This document shows positions 17,386 to 27,243 of a stretch of 64,000 nucleotides of DNA, one piece after another; the first letter of the stretch is position 1, and the number at the start of each line of letters is the position of its first letter. Source of the DNA: Nitrospirillum amazonense (GTDB taxonomy: Bacteria; Pseudomonadota; Alphaproteobacteria; Azospirillales; Azospirillaceae). The stretch lies in NCBI RefSeq assembly GCF_007828045.1, contig NZ_VITN01000011.1, positions 146,367 through 210,366 of the forward strand. Direction: 5' to 3'. Below the pieces are notes generated by a model. That model searched no databases, was not told where the DNA came from, and was given only the letters and a program-made list of their open reading frames with translations. The position numbers and the translations under genes are program-made.

Positions 17386-18803
17386 GCCCCTTCCATCGCC
17401 TGGGCCAGCACCTCGAAAATGCGGGGGCTGTCGCACTGGGCGACATTGAAGCGCAGGAAGCCGTCGGCGGTATTGGTCAGGCTGAAGACGTCACCCGGCG
17501 CCAGCACCACCCCGTGGTCCAGCGCCGTGCGGGCCAACGCCACCGACGACACGCCCGGCGGCAGGGCCGCCCACAGGAACATGCCGCCCCGGGGTTCCGC
17601 CCAGGGCTTAAGCCCCAAAGCCTCCAGCCGCCGCACCGTACGTCCCATGGCGCCGGCCAGGCGCGCGCGTACACCCTCCATATGCCGGCGATAGCTGCCG
17701 TCGGTCAGCAACTGGTGGACGATCCGGGGATTGGTGGTGGCATTGCCGAAGGCGGTGGCCAGCTTCACATCGGCAATGCCTTGGATCCAGTCACCCCGCG
17801 CCACGACATAGCCGCAGCGCACCGCCGCCGACAGCGTCTTGGAAAAGCTGCCGATATGGATCACCCGCTCCAGCCCATCGAAGGCGGCCAGCCGGGGCGA
17901 TGGCTCCGCCTCGAAATCGCTGAAGATGTCATCCTCGACGATCAGGATGTCGTGAGCCGCCGCCAGGGTCAGCAGCTTGTGCGCCACCGGTGCGGTCAGG
18001 CTGGCACCCGTGGGATTGTGCAGGGCGGCGTTGGTGATGTAGAGGCGCGGCCGATGGCTCGCCGCCGCCTGGGCGAAGACCGCCAGATCCGGCCCCGTGG
18101 GGGTGTAGGGCACGGGCACGGCGCGGGCACGGTGGGCCGCCACCACGGTCTTGAAGTTGTAGTAACAGGGGTCATCCAGCAGCACGACGTCCCCCGGCTC
18201 CAGCAGATAGCGGCAAACCAGGTCGATGGCCTGGCTGCCGCTGTCGGTCAGCATGATCTGGTCGGCCGCCGCCGCGATGCCCCGGGCGGCGAAACGATCA
18301 GCCAGGTGGCGGCGCAAGGCCGGATAGCCCAGGGGGTTGTCGTAGTCCAAAAGGGCCCCCGACGGCGCCCGCGCCAAGGCGCGGAAGGCGCGACGGATGG
18401 CCGGTTCCGGCATCCAGCCGGCCGGCAGCCAGCCGCACCCGGGCTTCAGCACGCCCTCGCCCGGCTCCAAGGCCTGGCGCATGAGCCACAGGGGGTCCAC
18501 CGCCCGGTCCGGTGGCGGCTCCGCCCCGGCGAGCGCCGTGCCCATGAGCGCCAGCGGCGCCGCCCGCTTGGCGACGTAAAAGCCGGAGCCTGGGCGCGCC
18601 AGCAGCACGCCCTCCGCCACCAGGCGATCGTATGCCTCCACCACCGTGGACTTCGACACGCCCAAGCGCTCCGCCAGCATGCGGATGGAAGGCGCGCGGG
18701 CGCCGGCCGCCAGCAGCCGGCCATCCACCCGGGCATGAATCTCGGCCATGACCGTCCCCACCAAGGTCATGCCGGCGGGGGTCCCCATCGACTGTATCGC
18801 CAT
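17373..18803 (-). CDS. MocR-type regulator: GntR winged helix fused to aminotransferase-like domain
   Basis: A 476-residue regulator. Residues about 10-80 form a GntR winged helix (APSIRMLAERLGVSKSTVVEAYDRL). The rest is a fold-type I aminotransferase domain whose PLP lysine is in HIGSFSKTLSAAVRCGY, with the conserved LLDDPCYYNF and ITNAALHNPTG segments. MocR proteins sense PLP, amino acids or their adducts and control neighbouring genes. The divergent EamA exporter gene starts 101 bases away, and a strong palindrome lies between the two starts, so that gene is the likely target. Confidence 0.9.
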   Translation of the reverse strand: MAIQSMGTPAGMTLVGTVMAEIHARVDGRLLAAGARAPSIRMLAERLGVSKSTVVEAYDRLVAEGVLLARPGSGFYVAKRAAPLALMGTALAGAEPPPDRAVDPLWLMRQALEPGEGVLKPGCGWLPAGWMPEPAIRRAFRALARAPSGALLDYDNPLGYPALRRHLADRFAARGIAAAADQIMLTDSGSQAIDLVCRYLLEPGDVVLLDDPCYYNFKTVVAAHRARAVPVPYTPTGPDLAVFAQAAASHRPRLYITNAALHNPTGASLTAPVAHKLLTLAAAHDILIVEDDIFSDFEAEPSPRLAAFDGLERVIHIGSFSKTLSAAVRCGYVVARGDWIQGIADVKLATAFGNATTNPRIVHQLLTDGSYRRHMEGVRARLAGAMGRTVRRLEALGLKPWAEPRGGMFLWAALPPGVSSVALARTALDHGVVLAPGDVFSLTNTADGFLRFNVAQCDSPRIFEVLAQAMEGAYGA

Positions 18804-18809
18804 TTGGAC

Positions 18810-18835
18810 CAGTACAGTTTGCTTAAACCGTACTG
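18810..18835. promoter_or_regulatory. Palindromic operator candidate between MocR and EamA genes
   Basis: Left arm CAGTACAGTTT (18810-18820) and right arm AAACCGTACTG (18825-18835) match at 10 of 11 positions around a 4-base centre. A third half-site, ACTGTAT, lies at 18791-18797 just inside the MocR coding start. MocR regulators bind pairs or trios of such half-sites, so this fits autoregulation and control of the exporter. Confidence 0.75.
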
Positions 18836-18903
18836 CACCATACCTTGTGACCGGTCCCGGCGGAAGGCAGCATCGGCATCGTCACGAACCAGGATGCCCC
18901 GCC

Positions 18904-19827
18904 ATGACGGACACCACCGTCCCCGCGCCCCTTACCACGGCACCAACGCGCCAGCCGGCCGCAGGCTTTGTCTACGGCCTGATGGGCGTGATCATCTTCA
19001 GCGGCAGCCTGCCAGTGACCAAGATCGGCCTGGCCGGGCTGGATGCCAATTTCCTCAGCCTGGCGCGGGCGGCCCTGGCCGGCATCGTCGCCGCCGGCCT
19101 GCTGGTCCTGCTGCGGCCCCGCCGGCCCGGCTGGCGCGACCTGCCCGCCCTGGCGGTGGTCGCCAGCGGCGCGGTGGTCGGCTTCCCCCTGCTGTCGGCC
19201 CTGGCCCTGCGTTGGATGCCCAGCACCCACGCCGTCGTCTTCAGTGGCCTGTTGCCCATCTCGACCGCCGTGTTCGGCGCGCTACGCGGCGGTGACCGGC
19301 CGCGCGCGTCTTTCTGGCTGTTCTCCTGCGCGGGTGCGGCGGCCATCGCCGCCTATGCGCTGGCGCCCGCCCTGCTGCGGGGTGGAGTCCAGTTGGCACC
19401 CGGCGACGGACTGATGATCCTGGCCGTGGCCGTCTGCGGCCTGGCCTATGCGGAGGGGGCGCGGCTGTCGCGCCACCTGGGCGGCTGGCCCGTCATCTGC
19501 TGGGCGCTGGTGCTGTCCCTACCCCTCATGGCGCCGTTGGCGTGGGCCACCTTCCCCGCCGATTGGCAGTCCGTACCGGCCAGCGCCTGGTTGGCGCTGG
19601 GCTACGTCACCCTGTTCAGCATGCTGATCGGCTTTTTCTTCTGGTACCACGGCCTGGGCCTGGGCGGCACGGCGGCGGTGGGACAGATCCAGCTGCTGCA
19701 GCCCTTTTGCAGCTTCGGCCTGGCGGCCCTGCTGCTGGGCGAGCCGGTGGGACCGGCCGTCCTGGGCACGGCCCTGGTCGTGGTCCTATGCGTGGCCGGC
19801 GCGCGACGGGCAAGCCGCCGGGGATAA
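18904..19827 (+). CDS. EamA/DMT-family transporter
   Basis: A 307-residue integral membrane protein with about ten hydrophobic helices in two EamA repeats, typical of drug/metabolite exporters (YdcZ/RhaT/EamA group). The N-terminal 20 residues are soluble; the first helix includes FVYGLMGVIIFSGSLPVTKIGL. The ATG at 18904 is chosen because helix 1 follows it; the upstream in-frame extension crosses the operator. Divergent from the MocR gene and probably controlled by it. MocR-linked EamA proteins often export amino acids or related compounds, but the substrate here is unknown. It ends 3 bases from the convergent lpxB. Confidence 0.88.
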   Translation: MTDTTVPAPLTTAPTRQPAAGFVYGLMGVIIFSGSLPVTKIGLAGLDANFLSLARAALAGIVAAGLLVLLRPRRPGWRDLPALAVVASGAVVGFPLLSALALRWMPSTHAVVFSGLLPISTAVFGALRGGDRPRASFWLFSCAGAAAIAAYALAPALLRGGVQLAPGDGLMILAVAVCGLAYAEGARLSRHLGGWPVICWALVLSLPLMAPLAWATFPADWQSVPASAWLALGYVTLFSMLIGFFFWYHGLGLGGTAAVGQIQLLQPFCSFGLAALLLGEPVGPAVLGTALVVVLCVAGARRASRRG

Positions 19828-19830
19828 GGC

Positions 19831-21027
19831 TTACGCCAGCCCCGCCTGCTCCGCCTCGCGCTCGCGGGCGTGGATCACCCGCATGACCACCTCGGCGGCG
19901 CGGCGGCTGGGCGGGGTATCCCCCTGGCCCAGCCAGGCGGCCACCTCGGCCACGCCCTCAATCTGTTCCTGACGGGCGGCGGGGTCGTCCAGCAGGCGCC
20001 CCAAGGCCTCCGCCAGGCGCGATGGCCGGCATTCCTCCTGCAGCAACTCCGGCACCAGCATGCGGTTCAGCATGATGTTGACCAGATTGACGAAGCGCAC
20101 CTTGATCAGGCCGCGATACAGCCGGTAGGTCAGCGGATGGATGCGATAGGCGATGACGGCGGGCAGCCGGGCCAGCGCCAGTTCCAGCGCCACCGTGCCG
20201 GACGCGGCCAGGGCGGCCTCGCTGGCGGCGAAGGCGTCGTACTTGTCCTGGTCACCCTCCACCACCACGGCGGGCAGCGGCCAGCTTTTCACCGCCTCCT
20301 CCACCAGGGCCTTGGTGGCGGGCACCGTGGGCACGGCCGCCACCACGCGCGGCAGGCGCGGCGCCAGGATGTCCAGCGCGCCCTTGAAATCGGGCAGCAG
20401 CTTAGTCACCTCGCTGCGGCGGCTGCCCGGCAGGATGGTAATGATCCGGGTGTCGGATTCCAGGTTGTGCTTGGCGCGAAAGCGGTCGGCGTCGCCGGCG
20501 TCGGCGCCGCTCTCCACGATGGGGTGGCCCACGAAGCTGCAGTCCAGGCCCGCCTTCTCGAAATAGGGGGGTTCGAACGGCAGCAGCGCCAGCAGGTGGT
20601 CCAGGAATTTGGCGATCTTGGCGGCACGCCCTGGGCGCCAGGCCCAGACGGTCGGCGCCACGTAATGGATCAGGGGAATGTCCGGGTTGGCCTTCTTGAC
20701 CCGGCGCGCCACGCGGAAGCAGAAGTCCGGCGCGTCGATGGTCACCACCGCCGCCGGCTTCATGTCCAGGATGGCCTGTTCCGTCTGCTTCATACGCCGC
20801 AGCAGGCTTGGCAGCTTGGGCAGCAGTTCCGCCAGGCCGAACAGGGCCAATTCCTCCATGGGGAACAGGCTTTTCAGGCCCTGGGCTTTCATCCGCTCCC
20901 CGCCGATGCCGGCGAAGCGAATGGCGCCAAACGTTTCCTGCTTCAGGGCCAGCATCAGCCGGCCACCCAGCACGTCGCCCGACGGCTCCCCCGCGACGAG
21001 GAAGACCAACGGCACATCCTCGTTCAT
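19831..21027 (-). CDS. lpxB: Lipid-A-disaccharide synthase
   Basis: Joins UDP-2,3-diacylglucosamine and lipid X to form the lipid A disaccharide at the inner membrane. The 398 residues include the N-terminal GT-B motif VFLVAGEPSGDVLGGRLM, HYVAPTVWAWRPGRA, and the C-terminal SGTVALELALARLPAVIAYR. The ATG overlaps the lpxI stop by four bases. It is the last gene of the leftward envelope cluster. Confidence 0.96.
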   Translation of the reverse strand: MNEDVPLVFLVAGEPSGDVLGGRLMLALKQETFGAIRFAGIGGERMKAQGLKSLFPMEELALFGLAELLPKLPSLLRRMKQTEQAILDMKPAAVVTIDAPDFCFRVARRVKKANPDIPLIHYVAPTVWAWRPGRAAKIAKFLDHLLALLPFEPPYFEKAGLDCSFVGHPIVESGADAGDADRFRAKHNLESDTRIITILPGSRRSEVTKLLPDFKGALDILAPRLPRVVAAVPTVPATKALVEEAVKSWPLPAVVVEGDQDKYDAFAASEAALAASGTVALELALARLPAVIAYRIHPLTYRLYRGLIKVRFVNLVNIMLNRMLVPELLQEECRPSRLAEALGRLLDDPAARQEQIEGVAEVAAWLGQGDTPPSRRAAEVVMRVIHAREREAEQAGLA

Positions 21028-21854
21028 ACCGCCTCCGTAACAATACCAGTGACGAACAGGCCGGCGGCGTCCGCCGCCTGGGCCACCTGTTCAGCGCCCA
21101 AGGTCAGGGTGCCGCCCGCCTCCACCGCGATGCCGCGGAAGCCATGGGCCGCCGCCTTCCGCACCGTTGTAACGCCGATGGTGGGCAGATCCAGGCGGAT
21201 GTCCTGCTGGGGTTTGCGCATTTTGACCAGGATGGGGCCGGGCCCCGCGCGCCGCAGCCCGCCGCAGCGTTCGATCAGGGCGTCGGTGCCCTCGATGGCC
21301 TCAACCCCCAGCACCAGGCCCTGCTGCACCACCACCGCCTGGCCCACATCCAGCAGGCCCAGGGTGCGGGCCACGGCCACGCCGTGGTGGATATCGGCCT
21401 CGGCGGCGGCGTCGGGCGCCAAGGCACCCATGGGGCCGGCGGGACTCAGCAACCCCTGCACCAGGGCCTGCACGGCCACGACGGCGAACCCCTCCTCCTC
21501 CAGCGTCGCCACCAGGGCGCGCAGGATGCCGTCGTCACCCAAGGCTTTGGCGCCGATGCGGGCAAAGAACTTGGCGGCGAACCAGTCGGGCCGCATTTCG
21601 GCCAGGCTGGGCCGGCGCACGCGGCCGGCCAGCACGATCTCCCCCACGCCCTCCGCGCGAAGGCGGTCCAGGATGGCGCCGGCGGCGCCGATGCGGAAGG
21701 TCGCCTGGGGCACGTCAGGGGGCACGGTGGCGCCTTGGCCGTCGAGGGCCACGACGAAAACCGGGCGCCCCAGGGCGCGGCAGGTGTCGACCAGCCGGCT
21801 GGGCAGGTCGCCCCCGCCCGCCAAGATCCCCAGTTTTACGGGGGTATCCGGCAT
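21024..21854 (-). CDS. lpxI: UDP-2,3-diacylglucosamine pyrophosphatase, LpxI type
   Basis: Cleaves UDP-2,3-diacylglucosamine to lipid X. This is the LpxI (formerly DUF1009) enzyme used by alphaproteobacteria in place of LpxH. The 276 residues begin [18 protein letters not shown]; conserved parts include RVRRPSLAEMRPD, DDGILRALV and VVVQQGLVLGVEAIEGTDALI. The ATG at 21854 overlaps the lpxA stop as TGATG; a start 15 bases upstream is possible. It lies between lpxA and lpxB, as usual for LpxI. Confidence 0.95.
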   Translation of the reverse strand: MPDTPVKLGILAGGGDLPSRLVDTCRALGRPVFVVALDGQGATVPPDVPQATFRIGAAGAILDRLRAEGVGEIVLAGRVRRPSLAEMRPDWFAAKFFARIGAKALGDDGILRALVATLEEEGFAVVAVQALVQGLLSPAGPMGALAPDAAAEADIHHGVAVARTLGLLDVGQAVVVQQGLVLGVEAIEGTDALIERCGGLRRAGPGPILVKMRKPQQDIRLDLPTIGVTTVRKAAAHGFRGIAVEAGGTLTLGAEQVAQAADAAGLFVTGIVTEAV

Positions 21855-22642
21855 CAGCGCGGCTGGCACAGGGCGCGGCCGCCACGGCCGCGGATAAAGT
21901 CCAGCACCTCCCCCACCACCGGGGTGGGGTGCGCGCTTTCCACCGCCGCCATGCGGTCGGCCAGCGTGCCCTCATGGCCGAAGATGCCGTCGAAGGCGGT
22001 GCGCAGGGCATTCACATCCTCGCGGGTGAAGCCGCGGCGGGTCAGTCCCACCAGGTTCAGCCCCGCCAGGAAGGCGCGGTCGCCCTTCACCAGGCCATAG
22101 GGGATGACGTCGCTTTCCACGCCCGACATGCCGCCGATCATGGCGTGGGCGCCGATGCGCACCCACTGGTGCACGGCCGAGAGCCCCCCCAGGATGGCGT
22201 TGTCCCCCACCTCGACATGGCCGCCCAGGGTGGCGTTGTTTGCCAGGATGACATTGTCACCCACGATGCAGTCGTGGGCCACGTGGGACGAGGCCATGAA
22301 CAGACAGCCATCGCCCACGCGGGTGACCATGCCGCCGCCTTCCGTGCCGATGTGCATGGTCACATGCTCTCGGATCCGGTTGTTGCGGCCCACGATCAGC
22401 TCCGCCGGCTCCCCCTTGAACTTCAGGTCCTGGGGGGCGTGACCGATGGAGGCGAAGGGATAGATGACGGTGCCGGCACCCACTTGGGTGCGGCCTTCCA
22501 CCACCACATGGCTTTTCAGGTCGACGCCATCCCCCAGCGTGACGTGGGGACCGACCACGCAGTAGGGGCCGATCTTGACCCCTGCGCCGATCTGGGCGGC
22601 AGGATCGACCACGGCGGTCGGGTGGATCACGGTCTCGCTCAT
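21854..22642 (-). CDS. lpxA: UDP-N-acetylglucosamine acyltransferase
   Basis: First enzyme of lipid A synthesis; adds a 3-hydroxyacyl chain from ACP to UDP-GlcNAc. The 262 residues form a left-handed beta helix of hexapeptide repeats followed by a helical C-terminus. The catalytic histidine is in [13 protein letters not shown] and the family segment [17 protein letters not shown] follows. A GTG at 22645 directly precedes the chosen ATG. It starts 12 bases after fabZ and overlaps lpxI. Confidence 0.96.
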   Translation of the reverse strand: MSETVIHPTAVVDPAAQIGAGVKIGPYCVVGPHVTLGDGVDLKSHVVVEGRTQVGAGTVIYPFASIGHAPQDLKFKGEPAELIVGRNNRIREHVTMHIGTEGGGMVTRVGDGCLFMASSHVAHDCIVGDNVILANNATLGGHVEVGDNAILGGLSAVHQWVRIGAHAMIGGMSGVESDVIPYGLVKGDRAFLAGLNLVGLTRRGFTREDVNALRTAFDGIFGHEGTLADRMAAVESAHPTPVVGEVLDFIRGRGGRALCQPR

Positions 22643-22654
22643 CACGGATAAGGC

Positions 22655-23146
22655 CTAGCTGTCCATCACGATCATGGCGGCATAGGTGGCCTCGGCACAC
22701 AGCTGGCCGTCCACCCAGGCCTCGCCCTTGAACTTCCACACGTTGCGGCGGTTCTGGATCTTCTGGACCTTGATCTCGACGCGGTCGCCCGGCACCACCG
22801 GGCGGCGGAACTTCGCCTCCTCGATGGACATGAAGTAGACCAGCTTGCCTTCCGCCGACTCACCCAGCGTGTGCATGACCAGCACGGCCGAGGTCTGGGC
22901 CATGGCCTCCACGATCATGACGCCCGGCATGACGGGCTTTTGCGGGAAGTGGCCGGTGAAGAACGGCTCGTTGATCGTGACGTTCTTGATGCCCGTGCAA
23001 CTCTCACCCGTGATGATGTCGACGATCTTGTCGATCAACAGCATGGGATAGCGGTGCGGGATCATCTGCATGATCCGCAGGATGTCCAAATCGGGTACCT
23101 TGCCAGGAACCTTCTGCTCTTCAGTCGTCACGTCCATCACCTTCAT
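22655..23146 (-). CDS. fabZ: 3-hydroxyacyl-ACP dehydratase FabZ
   Basis: Dehydrates beta-hydroxyacyl-ACP in fatty acid elongation and so competes with LpxA and LpxD for hydroxyacyl-ACP, which explains its place among them. The 163 residues of hot-dog fold carry [13 protein letters not shown] and [14 protein letters not shown] with the catalytic histidine, then VEAMAQTSA with the glutamate. The start at 23146 overlaps the end of lpxD by 26 bases; an ATG nine bases downstream is an alternative. Confidence 0.96.
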   Translation of the reverse strand: MKVMDVTTEEQKVPGKVPDLDILRIMQMIPHRYPMLLIDKIVDIITGESCTGIKNVTINEPFFTGHFPQKPVMPGVMIVEAMAQTSAVLVMHTLGESAEGKLVYFMSIEEAKFRRPVVPGDRVEIKVQKIQNRRNVWKFKGEAWVDGQLCAEATYAAMIVMDS

Positions 23147-24161
23147 TCCTACCCCGCACCAGGCGGCCCAGCGCCGCTACCTGGCGCAACCATTGCCGCA
23201 TGGGCACGGCCGGCGAACCGCCGACCTTTTCCCCCGGCCCCACGTCCCGCATGACACCGCTTTGTGCCGCGATCTGCGCGCCGGCGCCGATCTTCAAATG
23301 CCCCGTGACGCCGGCCTGTGCCGCCAGCACGACATGATGATCCAGCTTGGTGCTGCCCGATATCCCCGCCTGGGCCACGATGACGCAGCCGGCACCGAGG
23401 TGCACGTTGTGCCCGATTTGCACCAAATTATCAATCATACAGCCCCGGCCGATGACCGTGTCGGGCCCGGCACCCCGGTCCACCGTGGCGTTGGCGCCGA
23501 TTTCCACGTCATCCTCGATCAGCACCCGCCCCATCTGCGGCACGCGCACATGGCCGCCCAGGTCCATGGCGAAGCCGAAGCCGTCCTGGCCGATGCGGGC
23601 GCCGGGATATATCGTGACCCGCGCCCCCAGGATGCAATGGGTCAGCGAGGCGTTGGCACCGATGACGGTGTCGTCCCCCAGCCGCACGTTCACGCCGATG
23701 GTGGCGTTGGGGCCGATGCGGCAGCGGGCGCCGATGACGGCCCCCGCCTCCACCACCGCGCCCGCGGCGATGTCCGTCCCCTCCCCCACCTCGGCGCTGG
23801 GATCGACATAGGCGCCGGGGCTGATCTTCCCCGAGGGGGCGGTCGCCGGGTAGAAGGCCTGGGCGCACAAGGCGTAGGCCTTGTAAGGATTGCGCGACAG
23901 CAGCAGCGCCACACCCGCCGGCGCCTTGGACGCGAGTGCTGGATGCACCACTACGGCACCCGCCCGCGTGGCGCTGAAGGCGGCCACGTACTTCTTGTTG
24001 TCGAGGAAGCTCAGTTGGCCCGGCTCCGCGGCGTCCAACGCGGCGACGTCGCTCAGGACCAGGTCCGGGTCGCTGCCCGGCGCCACCTCGGCGCCGGAAC
24101 GCCGCGCCAGTTCGGCAAGGGTGTAGGGCCCGGCCCGGTTGAAGAAACGGGGATCGGCCAT
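23121..24161 (-). CDS. lpxD: UDP-3-O-(3-hydroxyacyl)glucosamine N-acyltransferase
   Basis: Third step of lipid A synthesis; N-acylates UDP-3-O-acyl-glucosamine. The 346 residues have an N-terminal uridine-binding domain (about 1-105), then hexapeptide repeats with the active-site region [17 protein letters not shown], and a short helical C-terminus. The ATG at 24161 ([11 protein letters not shown]) has AAAGGTG upstream; the TTG at 24179 is less likely. It follows skp by 73 bases. Confidence 0.95.
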   Translation of the reverse strand: MADPRFFNRAGPYTLAELARRSGAEVAPGSDPDLVLSDVAALDAAEPGQLSFLDNKKYVAAFSATRAGAVVVHPALASKAPAGVALLLSRNPYKAYALCAQAFYPATAPSGKISPGAYVDPSAEVGEGTDIAAGAVVEAGAVIGARCRIGPNATIGVNVRLGDDTVIGANASLTHCILGARVTIYPGARIGQDGFGFAMDLGGHVRVPQMGRVLIEDDVEIGANATVDRGAGPDTVIGRGCMIDNLVQIGHNVHLGAGCVIVAQAGISGSTKLDHHVVLAAQAGVTGHLKIGAGAQIAAQSGVMRDVGPGEKVGGSPAVPMRQWLRQVAALGRLVRGRNEGDGRDD

Positions 24162-24234
24162 GGGAACGGCACCTTTCAACGGCAGCGACCGCGCCCGGAC
24201 GCGCCATCCCTTCGACAGGGCGCCCGGGTGCCGG

Positions 24235-24882
24235 TCAGTTCGGAACGTTGACCGTGATCTGCGGCAACGTGGCGTTCAAGCGTGACAACACGGTGTTGGT
24301 GATGTCCAGCGCATCGTCCGCCATGTAGATGATGTTGGATCGCGGAATGACCAGCGTGAAGCCGTTCTCGCGCGCCACCTCGCCCACCACGCGCACCATG
24401 TTGTCGCGCAGTTGGGCGCTGGCGGCGGCGAAGGCGTTGTCCAACTGGCGCTTGCGTTCCTGCAGGCGCCGCTGCACCTCGGCCACCTGCTGTTCGAAGT
24501 CCTTGCGCTTGGCGTCGAAATCTTCCTGGCCCAGCTTGGTCCGCTGGCTGGCCAGTTCCTTTTCCGCCTGCCGCAGGAACTGTTCCTGCTGCGACTGTTC
24601 CGCCTGGAACTTCTGGGTCTGCTCGCTGTCCTGCCGCTTCATGCTCTGCATGGCGGAGCACTTTTCCAGCAGGAACTGCACGTCCACCACGGCGATGGTC
24701 GTGACCGGCTTCTGCTGGCCGTCGCTGGCCACGGGCTTGGCCGGCGCCTTAGGCTGAGCCGCCGCCAGGGCGGCATGTGCGGGTACCAAGCCCCCAAAAC
24801 CAAGAACGAGGGCCGCCAAGGCGGCCCTCGCATGGGAAAGGCAAACGGCCGGGGGTGTGGTGCGGCGTGCAAACGCCATCAT
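24235..24882 (-). CDS. skp: Periplasmic chaperone OmpH/Skp
   Basis: Holds unfolded outer-membrane proteins in the periplasm and passes them to BamA. The 215 residues have an N-terminal signal peptide ending near VPAHAALA, a short beta core ([19 protein letters not shown]), and a long charged coiled coil (about residues 75-165) rich in Q, E, K and R, matching the tentacles of Skp. Start ATG at 24882 has AAGGGACGGGAC upstream and lies 17 bases after the bamA stop. Confidence 0.9.
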   Translation of the reverse strand: MMAFARRTTPPAVCLSHARAALAALVLGFGGLVPAHAALAAAQPKAPAKPVASDGQQKPVTTIAVVDVQFLLEKCSAMQSMKRQDSEQTQKFQAEQSQQEQFLRQAEKELASQRTKLGQEDFDAKRKDFEQQVAEVQRRLQERKRQLDNAFAAASAQLRDNMVRVVGEVARENGFTLVIPRSNIIYMADDALDITNTVLSRLNATLPQITVNVPN

Positions 24883-24899
24883 GTCCCGTCCCTTCGTTC

Positions 24900-27230
24900 T
24901 TAGAACTGCGAACCGAAGCTGAAGCGGAACTGCTGAATGCGGTCGTAGCTCTTCTTCATCCACGGATAGGCCAAGTCGATACGGATGGGGCCGAAGGGCG
25001 ACTTCCAGGACACGCCCACGCCCGAGGAAGCGCGGAACGCGAACTCGTCATGGAAATCGTCACCCGGCAACGGCGACTCACCGCTCTGGTCCAGGGCACC
25101 GATGTCGGTGAAGACGTGGAAGTCCACACCCAGTTCCTCCGGCAAGCCCAGCGGGAAGGTGACTTCCGACGTGCCGCGCACCAGACGCTTACCGCCCAGG
25201 GCGTCGTTGCCGCCGTTGCTGCTGAAGGCGCGGGGGCCGACACCGGCCACCTGGAAGCCGCGCAGGGTGTCGCCGCCCAGGAAGAAGCGGTCCTGAATGC
25301 GCACGAACTCACCGCCCAGGCCCAGGATGTAGCCGACCTCGCCCTCTACCTTCAGCACGACATTGCTGAACAGCGGGAAGTAGATACCCGAGGTCAGGCG
25401 GTTGCGCAGGAAGTGCACGCTGCCGCCCAGGCCCGCCACCTGGTTGGTGATGGTGAAATAGTAACCGGAGGTGGGCTTCAGGCGGCTGTCACGGGCGTCG
25501 AAGGTCAGGGCGGACTGGATGGACGAGGTCGTCGTCGCACCCACCTGCTCCTGCACGAAGCGCGTGGTCTCATAGGTGATGTCGCTGATCCGGGTGTGGG
25601 ACAGCGTGTAGGTCACCAGTTCGCGCAAGCGGTCGGAGATGGGGAAGCCGGCACGGATGTCGAAGCCCGTGCTGGACATGTCGTAGCTGTAGGACTCTTC
25701 CGTCGTGTTGGCGTTGCGGTCCGTGCGGAACAGGTCCACGCCCATCGCCAGATCCCGGTTCATGAAATAGGGATCGGTATAGGAGATGGTGAATTCCTTG
25801 GAGTAGTAGGACCACATCGTCGAGAAACGGATGTCTTGGCCCGTACCCAGGAAGTTGCGCTGGCGGATCGAGAAGTCGATCAGCGCGCCTTCGGTGGTGG
25901 AGTAACCCAGGCCCACCTGGATTTCGCCGGTGGACTGTTCGCTGAGATCGACGGTCAACACCGCCTGGTCGGGCGTGCTGCCCTCGCTCGGCTTGATCTT
26001 GACGTCATCGAAAAAGCCCAGGTCCTTCACGCGCTGCTCGGAGCGCTTGACCTTGGACGCGTTGAAGGGGTCGCCTTCGGCCAGCAGCAACTCGCGCCGC
26101 ACCACCTTGTCCAGGGTGATGAGGTTGCCGTTGATGTCGATGCGCTCGACGAACACCCGCGGGCTGGGGTTGATCTCGAAGTGCAGATCGACGGTCTGCG
26201 TGTCGGCGTGGCGTTCCTCATTGGGATCCACCTGCACGAACGCGTACTGCTGGTCGCCCAGCTTGTCCTGCAGCTTGTTGATCGTGCTTTCGATCTTGTC
26301 GGCGTTGAACCAGTCGCCTTCCTTGGTCTCGATCACCTCCCGCAGGGGGGCCAGATCGATGTCCTTGATGGCGCTGGTCAGTTCGATCTTGCCGAACTTG
26401 TAGCGCTTGCCCTCGTCCAGGGCCATGGTGATGAAGAACTTGTCGCGCGACGGCGTCAGTTCCGCGACCGACGACATCACCCGGAAATCGGGGTAGCCGT
26501 TACGGAAATAGAAGCGGCGGATCTGTTCCTTGTCATAAGCCAGGCGATCGGGATCATAGGTGTCGTCGCTGGACAGGAAGCGCCACCAACGCGATTCCTT
26601 GGTCACCATGACATTGCGCAGGTCGCTGTCGTCATAGATGTTGTTGTTGATGAAGCTGATCAGCTGCACGCCGGTCAGCGGGCCTTCATCGATCTCGAAC
26701 ACGAGGTCGACGCGGTTCTGTTCCAGCTGGACGATCTTGGGTTCGATGCGCGCGGCGAAGCGGCCGTTACGGCGGTAGACGTCCAGCATGCGCTGCACGT
26801 CCTGCTGCACGCGGGATCGGGTGAACACCAGGCGCGAGCGCAGCTGGACTTCGGACTGCAGGTCCTCGGTCTTGACGCGCTTGTTCCCTTCGAAGACCAC
26901 GCGGTTGATGATCGGGTTCTCGACCACGGCCACCACCAGGGTGTCGCCGTCGCGACGCAGGGTCACGTCGGCGAACAGGCCGGTGGCGAACAGGGCCTTC
27001 AGCGATTCATCGATCTTGTCCGGATTGAAGGCATCGCCCTGCGACACGACCAGGTAGGAGCGGACCGTGGCCTGCTCGATACGCTGGGTGCCTTCGACGC
27101 GGATGTCCTTGATGACGCCACCGGACAGGATCTCCTGAGCCCAGGCACCGGACGAAAGAGCGACAGCTGACGTTGCGGTGGTGCCGGCGATAGCCAGGCA
27201 CAGCGCCGCTACTCTCGAAACCGAACCCAA
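24900..27230 (-). CDS. bamA: Outer-membrane protein assembly factor BamA
   Basis: Core of the BAM complex that inserts beta-barrels into the outer membrane. The 776 residues comprise a signal peptide ending GAWAQE, five POTRA domains (about residues 35-430) beginning IKDIRVEGTQRIEQATV, and a C-terminal 16-strand barrel with RFFLGGDTLRGF and an aromatic C-terminus (FSFGSQF). The start is TTG at 27230: no in-frame ATG or GTG leaves an intact signal peptide, and GGGGGAA lies 5-9 bases upstream, overlapping the end of rseP. A weak start codon on this essential gene may hold its expression down. Confidence 0.95.
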   Translation of the reverse strand: MGSVSRVAALCLAIAGTTATSAVALSSGAWAQEILSGGVIKDIRVEGTQRIEQATVRSYLVVSQGDAFNPDKIDESLKALFATGLFADVTLRRDGDTLVVAVVENPIINRVVFEGNKRVKTEDLQSEVQLRSRLVFTRSRVQQDVQRMLDVYRRNGRFAARIEPKIVQLEQNRVDLVFEIDEGPLTGVQLISFINNNIYDDSDLRNVMVTKESRWWRFLSSDDTYDPDRLAYDKEQIRRFYFRNGYPDFRVMSSVAELTPSRDKFFITMALDEGKRYKFGKIELTSAIKDIDLAPLREVIETKEGDWFNADKIESTINKLQDKLGDQQYAFVQVDPNEERHADTQTVDLHFEINPSPRVFVERIDINGNLITLDKVVRRELLLAEGDPFNASKVKRSEQRVKDLGFFDDVKIKPSEGSTPDQAVLTVDLSEQSTGEIQVGLGYSTTEGALIDFSIRQRNFLGTGQDIRFSTMWSYYSKEFTISYTDPYFMNRDLAMGVDLFRTDRNANTTEESYSYDMSSTGFDIRAGFPISDRLRELVTYTLSHTRISDITYETTRFVQEQVGATTTSSIQSALTFDARDSRLKPTSGYYFTITNQVAGLGGSVHFLRNRLTSGIYFPLFSNVVLKVEGEVGYILGLGGEFVRIQDRFFLGGDTLRGFQVAGVGPRAFSSNGGNDALGGKRLVRGTSEVTFPLGLPEELGVDFHVFTDIGALDQSGESPLPGDDFHDEFAFRASSGVGVSWKSPFGPIRIDLAYPWMKKSYDRIQQFRFSFGSQF

Positions 27231-27243
27231 TTATTTCCCCCGG
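27231..27243 (-). promoter_or_regulatory. Ribosome binding site that fixes the bamA TTG start
   Basis: Read on the minus strand this stretch is CGGGGGAAATAA, directly before TTG at 27230. It contains a GGGGGAA Shine-Dalgarno-like run at suitable spacing, next to the rseP stop codon. It supports initiation at TTG and translational linkage of the two genes. Confidence 0.6.

Noticed and set aside
17514..19295. 593-residue plus-strand ORF across the MocR gene
   Set aside because: Antisense of MocR and then out of frame with the EamA gene; arginine- and glycine-rich with no family motif.
24777..27170. Long plus-strand ORF opposite bamA
   Set aside because: Antisense shadow of bamA; composition and lack of motifs argue against coding.
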